From: Anastatus disparis
Taxonomy: Eukaryota > Arthropoda > Insecta > Hymenoptera > Eupelmidae
Length of the DNA stretch: 64,000 nt
Assembly: GCA_017163975.1 (NCBI GenBank)
Contig: JAFFSR010000227.1
Location: forward strand, 7,802,501-7,866,500
Direction of reading: 5' to 3'
The notes under the pieces were generated by a model. The model worked only from the letters and a program-made list of their open reading frames with translations. It ran no database searches and was not told the DNA's origin. The stretch's first letter is position 1, and each line of letters opens with the position of its first letter. This document shows, piece by piece, positions 57,466-64,000 of the stretch. The position numbers and the translations under genes are program-made.

Positions 57466-60009
57466 AAAGTTGTGAAAAGAAGAATTGTTGAAAAATACGT
57501 GCGTCAATGTATCGCCACTTTACATCTTTATTACATGTGCGTATATAAACTCGAATATTCTCTTTGCTAAAAACCACAAAACTACATCTCCTTTTTGAAT
57601 CGCTGAAGAAAAAAAAAGGACACCATCATTAAAACGTATCTCCTTTTTAAACTTGCTCTGCCGATGCTAATGGAAAATTTTCATACCACAACGGTTGCCA
57701 ATATAGGATAAAACCGAAAAATCGACTCTTACATATTTTGAAGGACGTCAAGACAGAGCGCAAAAGTTAGCGAAAGGACTTATACATACGTGTATACCTC
57801 GAGTATAGGTAGAAAAACGATTTCTTTATCGCACTTGTATTATATATTATAAACGTCCCTCGCAACAAACCAAATCGAATGAAGGGCATATACATATATA
57901 TACGCAAGTAAAGATCCTTGGAAAGAGAGACAATGTGCGCAGGAGGTAACCAAAATTATAGGCTGTCGTTTGGAAACCTGATGAAAAATGTGTTGACTTC
58001 GAAGAGATATTTACTTTTTATTTTTTTGAAAAAAAAAACAAAAAATAAAAAGAAAAAAATAAGAAGTTTGTACGTTGAGAAGGAAATTATACCACCCGTG
58101 TTGAACTTTCCGAGGTAATTCGTGATTCACGGTTTGTAATTTTGATTGAAGATTGGTTGAAAGATCTGCAAGTATTTCCTTAACTTTTTTTTCTTATTTA
58201 ATTTTCTTAATTTTTTTTTCCTTTTTAATACGAGCATGCGTGTGGTATTGAAAGGTTTTGTGAAAATATAATACACGAACGTTTCACGGAATCGTTGAAG
58301 GTTTGCATGTCAGTTTTTATTAATATTTCCTTTGTAAAAAGACTGATCACTTAATAACAATAAGATTGTTAAATGGGTATTTATTAAAGTCACTTTTGCG
58401 TTGATGTTTACTTTTAAGTATACGTGAATATGCTAAATAAAAGATTCGTTTAAAATCAAGTTCTTAACTAAATTATACCTTTCGCTGCATTGTATTAAAT
58501 TGTACGTTGAATTTCGTACTAAAATATTAAGACATTTAGAATATTTTTTTTGTTTCATTGCTTATACTAATTCTGTAATAACTAGATTTTGAAATTTTAA
58601 GGTGTCTATTCGTCCCTTTGTTAATCTCATGATTTAAAAAAATAAATTACTGATCCATCACATCCGTTTACAAATATCTTGTGCACGCAAACAAATTTGG
58701 TGTAAGTGCATTTGTTGCATTTTAACGCAAAGTGCATCTGTTGCTTGAAAGTGCATCCAATGCATAAAAATTTATTTATTACGGAATAAATAGTTACCAT
58801 TCTAAATTTAACTTGTATTAAAGAAAAATATGAAATATTTATATTGCGAAAAATTACCATAAGAAACTAACTAATGAATTGAATTAATAATTTTATAAAT
58901 TTATAAAAAATTATTTTTAATATTAATCAAAAGAACTACGAAGAGATAATGTCAAAAAAAGTTTTTTCTCGCATACTAATCCGATGATTAATAGCTGTCA
59001 ATTTATATTAAGCGTTTTGAATGAAAATTTAAGCAAAGCTACGTTGAAATCTTGTTAAAATTACATTGAAAAAGTATATATAAATAGTACTTGTTATATA
59101 TAAAAATAAATTATTATATATATGCATATGGAAAATTAAAAAGAATTGAGGTGAACGACTCGATGATGAAGTATATTATTCAATTTCCTTTTTAACTTAA
59201 TCATAATCATATTAACACATAGCGTTATTTGACGCAATAATATTTCATTTAAAGAATGAATACATAAATATACATTTAATATTAAAAAATTTTTTTACTG
59301 TATATTAAAAGTGCATTACAAACAGTTTAGTTTAGTCAAGTTATAACGGTTACCAAGTTGTGATAACTTTCAATTTAAATAAAATTTAAGTGTAACAAAC
59401 GTTTCTTTGAGAAACAAACATATCAGCTTATTGATTTGCTCAAATTTTTATGAAGTTATCATTAAGTTTGTTTAAAACGGTGCATATAAAAAAAAATTTA
59501 TACGAAAATGAACATAATTGGTATGTAATTTAAAATAAAATAAAATTTTTTAAAGCTTTTGATAAAAAGTAGCACTATATATAGTTGCAAATGGAAATAG
59601 CTAATATAAAATTAACAACTAAGCATTATTCAGCACATTTTTTCAAAGAAGCAAAATTTAATAAAAAAAAAATTTTTATCATATAAATTTTGTATAACAT
59701 AGTAGTTTACTTTGAAAAAAGTTATTCATTCATAAAAATTATTAACTGAATAAGAACATCAATTAACACATAGTTAACTGACTACAGTTATATGATATTG
59801 AATCTTAGCTATATGTGTACAAAGCATATTAGGCATACCCTGGTACTCTATCAATTGAAAATACACACATCGATATCACTTTTATTAACCAAAATTCGTA
59901 TTCAAGAGTACAAATAAAAGAATTAGTCTTTTTTTAAATAGATAAAATAAATATTTTTCAAGTTATTTATAAAATAACAAGCAACATACTTGTAAAAGAT
60001 TACTATTAA

Positions 60010-60531
60010 GAGGCGGTCGGGACTATTTGCCGCATGGGGGCGCTGCGGTCAGGTGAGAGAAAAATGTAAAATAATTTTTACTCAGCGATTTACAATTTAC
60101 TGAAACAATAATATACCTCTAATGTTGTCAATAACTCTAGCCATATATATATGTAGAATAATTATTGATGCTAATCTTGTTTGAAAAGTCTAAAATATTG
60201 TTGTAAAGCGAAAAATGCAGCGCGAGATAGAGCCGGCGTGAGCATATGTATTCATCATTCTTTAGTATTACTTTCTCTGTCGCACTAAACAAAAATACAC
60301 ATGTTTACATCGGCTCTATTACGCGCAGCATTTTTCGCTTTACAAAAATATTTTAGACTTTTCAAACAAGATTAGCATCGATAATTATTCTACATATATA
60401 TGGCAAGAGTTATTGACAACATTAGAAGTATATTATTGTCTTAATAAACTGTAAATCCGTGTATAAAAAATATTTTATATTCTTCTCTCACCTGCAGCGC
60501 CACCAAGCGGCAAATGGTTCCGACCGCCTCT
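60010..60531. mobile_element. Fold-back (MITE-like) element at a TTAA site
   Basis: A 522-bp long inverted repeat flanked by TTAA (60006-60009 and 60532-60535). Termini are GAGGCGGTCGG and CCGACCGCCTC. The arms also pair through ATTTGCCGC, GGCGCTGC, AGGTGAGAGAA, the AATGTTGTCAATAACTCT block and AAGCGAAAAATGC. Pairing covers about 240 bp each side around a central loop near 60255-60297. It shares the terminus GAGGCGG(C/T)CG and the TTAA target with the element at 4389-4767, but the interior is different. It has no open frame. Confidence 0.88.
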
Positions 60532-62653
60532 TAAGTACACTTGGTGGGATCAATTGTCGGTATGATAAAAAAAAGTAATAGACCATAAGAGATAATAGTG
60601 AAGTTGAGGTTAAATGAAGATAAACAAAGTGTGATAGGTATTAGTTGTTTAATAATTTTATTAAAAAATTAAACAGTTAAAGATTAATATTTTTAAATCA
60701 ATTTTTCAACTTGCATAAATATTTAATTATATATAATAAATGAGAAATTAATATTGTGAAAAATGACAAATATTTAGAGAAAATTTTTTATTATTTTTCA
60801 AGCGTTGGTTGTTCAGATTATTTTAATACTTGAATTAATAAATTTTTTTAAAAGATTTCGTATTATATAAATTCGTAACGTTTTTTTTTTTTTTTTAATT
60901 AAGAATATCTTTTTATTTTACGAATTTTTAAAATTCTATTCTTCGTACATAATCTTTTCTTGTATATTTCTGGAATTTCTTTTTTAATAAGATGTTTTAT
61001 TTTCTTTTAAATGCTTGTTATTCAACTGAATATACACAAATTTTAGTTAACCTTTAAACTATTTGATTTTTAAATTTGAATAATTAAACAGTTCTTGTAC
61101 CCGTTACTATTTTTAACTTTTTTATCGGTCGACAGTCTCGCTTATTTCGGTCGTGTTATGAATAATAATTAAAATAATTGAAGTTTATCTTAATTTCTGC
61201 TTCCTCATCTGTTACAACTTTAATTTTTTTCTTAACGCACTTTTACGTGACAAAACGGCTATAAAAATTAAATAGCATGTATTTAAAATTACCTGTCGTT
61301 TAGCAAATCGGTCAACGGAAAATGCCGAAATAGGAAATATCACGAACCGCTATGTATTTTTTTTTCCATACATGGCTATATTTTACTTTTCATTAATTGG
61401 CGACTTGATAAGGTTTAAATAATTTTAGTAATGTATTAGTTTTTTTTTAGAAAAAGTATATTAAGATTTATAAATATTAATTTTTCTAAAATTTGATTGA
61501 CTGTTAATTAATAATATTACCTAACAGCTGGTTGAATTTCTCAAAGCTTTGTAAATACATTTAGTAGCAAAAAATAATGGGTATGTATCTTTTTTACTTT
61601 GGATGAACTACATTTTCAACCGTAACGTTTCTAACGACTTCGGAATATTTTTTTAAATTTTTTTACACGTAAAATCGCGACCTCACCAGGTAAGGAATCC
61701 GAAGGGACGATTTTTTTCAAGTCATAAAGAATACGTTTTAAAATTCAGTTCAGTCAAAGCAAAAATATATATTCATATAATTTTTTCGTAATGATTATAT
61801 ATGTACAAAGTTTCAAGAAACTCGGTGATTTATTGTTGGATAACGTTGCTTGCGAGCATTGGTTCGTTATTAGATTCACGATGTTATATAAATATCTTAT
61901 TCTTATAAATCGATCATTTTTAGAAACTATAAAACGCGAAAATCGTCGAGAATTGTACTCTAGAACACACCTACATGCAAATTTGTGATTATTCAAAACT
62001 CGCGAGCCACTTGTGTCAATTAATACATTTTTTGTTCCTTACATGATGTATCCTTTACATATGACAGCAGTATTAAAATTCAGAAGTGATATGTCATTAA
62101 TGAATCCTTCATTAAATTTTTCTCGAATCTAATATCCTACTTCAAAGAGCTCGAAACATCATATAAAAAATTTCGAAATCTGAACAATATTGAAAAGAAG
62201 TTAAAAAGCAATAATTAATTTCAACCTTTATACAACCCATAAAATTAAAAGAAACAAAAATCCACGATACAAAAATCAAAGTACATATAGTTATATTTCT
62301 CTCAGCTTAAATTCTTCGAGTTCGGATGCTGTTTTCGCTGAATAGAATCGGGTTGGCACAAGCGGTATATAATGGTGTTGTAGCTCGAGTTATACAAGTC
62401 TAAATATAGCTGCGATAAATACGAGCAAGTTAGCGTGTGTGTCTGTCTGTCTGTGTGTATGCGAGTGTTTAAAAAGCCGCCCGTTTAGCCTATACGGCTT
62501 TGCAATATCCTTGAATATTTAAATAATGATGCAAGACACGGATATCCATGGTGGTCGTTATTGCACCGTGAGAGATTTTTCACTTATTCTCTCTGTACGC
62601 CATATGTGCATATGTATGAGAGAGAGAAAAAAATTTTTTTTCACTTGAAATTT

Positions 62654-62655
<2 letters not shown>

Positions 62656-62701
<46 letters not shown>
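62656..62701. repeat. TA microsatellite
   Basis: About 23 TA units next to a GA run at 62720-62738. The 129-codon frame across it is an artefact. Confidence 0.95.
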
Positions 62702-62705
<4 letters not shown>

Positions 62706-64000
62706 GTGTAGGAGGACAAGAGAAAGAGAGAGAGAGAACACTCTTTTCTTATCTGGTAAAAAGAGTGCGTATTCCGCGATTAATGGCGTCGTTTCATGAG
62801 AATCCCATATACGCTTTAAAGCTTGCCTTTGACCGCGATAAATTTTCTCTCTACACATGTGTGTATGTATATTCAAGAGTTTTTGTATGTCCGGTTTGTG
62901 TATGGGGAGGCGAAATTATTGCTAGAAAAGCAAAGTTTATAGAATTTTAAAATTAAAAAAACTTTATTTATTTGTGTATCTTGTGCATAATCTTGGCATC
63001 AACTGTGCAATTTCATGTATCCAAAGGAAGGATGAATGCATAAAAATCTTGTTAAGATTTATTTTTATCAGCTATGTTGAGAATTTTTACACGGCAGTGA
63101 CAATAAATTTTGCTACATTCAAAATAATAATAAACAAAATTTATTTATATTTCAAAATTATTGTGCCATGTCGAAATAAATTTTAGTCGAAATAAAAAAA
63201 TTCATTTTTTCAGAGCTTTAATTTTTATTATAATCAAATAAAATTTAGTGGATTCCGATTCTCACAATAAATCCCAATCTCGTTTTCGAGATTTCAAAAA
63301 AGAGCGAAAACATCACAAAGTGTAACAACCTTTCTCGAAGAAAGCCAAGGTAAAACACCCGAAATAATCGAGAGCACACGGCGTGTGAAACTGTTTTACG
63401 GAAGAAATCCGGCGCATGTGACACTGTTCAAAGAGAAAGAGAAACAAAAAGTAAAAAAAGAAACATCGAAGCATAAGAAGAGAGAAAAAAAAAGACCTTC
63501 AGCAAGGTAACAACCTCGAAATTCTGAGCACTGCATTCACGTACTGTGTTACCGTTTCGAGGTTCCGCATGTATACCAAAAAATACAATAATTCTTAAAC
63601 TGACGGGGATCAAATGAATTTATGGACTAACAATGACAAGCTTTTTGAAAAGTGAGTCTTTAATTAAAAAAAGAAAATAAAGATCAAGATAAAAACAGAT
63701 TTTTATCAAAGGTGACACATTTTCGAAATGAAAAGTATGAAAAATTACTTTTTTTTTTTGCAAAATAATCTTTTTATGCATACAAATAATTTTAAATAAT
63801 TTTATTTCGTACAAATAAAGCTATGTGGTGTATAACTCGTATCTGTAGTTTTGAAAAAATGTTTGTCTAACGTTAAAAGAAAAGTGGGCAGTTTCTCTAG
63901 TTTCTTATTCACCTCATGGTATAAATCTACCTAGAAAATTGCAAGAAAAGTATTTTCAATTTATTCAACAGATAAATTGAATAATTTTATTTTTATTCTC

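Larger units (their letters stand above)
31110..64000. other. 33-kb stretch without supported coding sequence
   Basis: Upstream of the first Gyc76C exon I can read. All open frames here are short and low-complexity or lie in repeats. It probably includes a long 5' intron of Gyc76C, since at least the signal peptide exon must lie upstream; I looked for an exon ending in the expected ligand-domain sequence before KCSDY and did not find it. Notable stretches less AT-rich than the rest, which may be regulatory or untranslated exons, are 32.9-33.6, 36.3-36.7, 38.0-38.9, 43.3-43.5, 44.4-44.6, 45.4-45.8, 53.8-54.2 and 62.3-62.6 kb. Confidence 0.5.

Noticed and set aside
62561..62950. 129-codon plus frame
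   Set aside because: Spans a TA and GA microsatellite; no recognisable protein.

Overview
The window looks like nuclear DNA of an AT-rich insect. All five recognisable genes are eukaryotic, with short coding exons split by AT-rich introns bounded by GT/AG. Codon phases join correctly across every junction I traced. The very AT-rich introns, dense poly-A/T and TA/GA microsatellites and a tRNA-derived SINE family would suit a hymenopteran such as a parasitoid wasp, but that is inference; no sequence here fixes the order.

Layout. 1-2263: repeat-rich left flank with three SINE copies. 2264-6587 (-): an ammonium transporter of the Amt family in ten coding exons. 7565-12710 (-): GABARAP/Atg8a, 117 residues in three exons. 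14599-16352 (-): ribosomal protein eL22, 141 residues in four exons. 17054-18277 (+): NDUFA6/B14, the LYR-motif subunit of mitochondrial complex I, 124 residues in three exons and head-to-head with RpL22 across a 701-bp shared promoter. 20442-31109 (-): the receptor guanylyl cyclase Gyc76C, with 17 coding exons giving 1324 residues down to the conserved C-terminal tail. Its signal-peptide end is missing. 31110-64000: no coding sequence I can support; it reads as a very long 5' intron and/or regulatory flank of Gyc76C, with microsatellites, purine-rich tracts, two SINEs and several transposon-like inverted repeats.

The genes do not form a pathway. Two are housekeeping genes (translation, respiration), one acts in autophagy, one moves ammonium and one signals through cGMP. 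The main non-coding finding is transposon-like structure. Eleven copies of one tRNA-derived SINE all lie in the left 42 kb. Two long fold-back elements sit at TTAA sites and share a GAGGCGG(C/T)CG terminus. There are several shorter hairpin elements in introns, one carrying the very stable GCGAAGC mini-hairpin, and one 742-bp element has 18-bp inverted ends and an internal TATA box.

I found no CRISPR array, no operon, no bacterial or viral gene and no convincing novel protein-coding system. Coordinates of exons come from reading splice sites and frame by eye.
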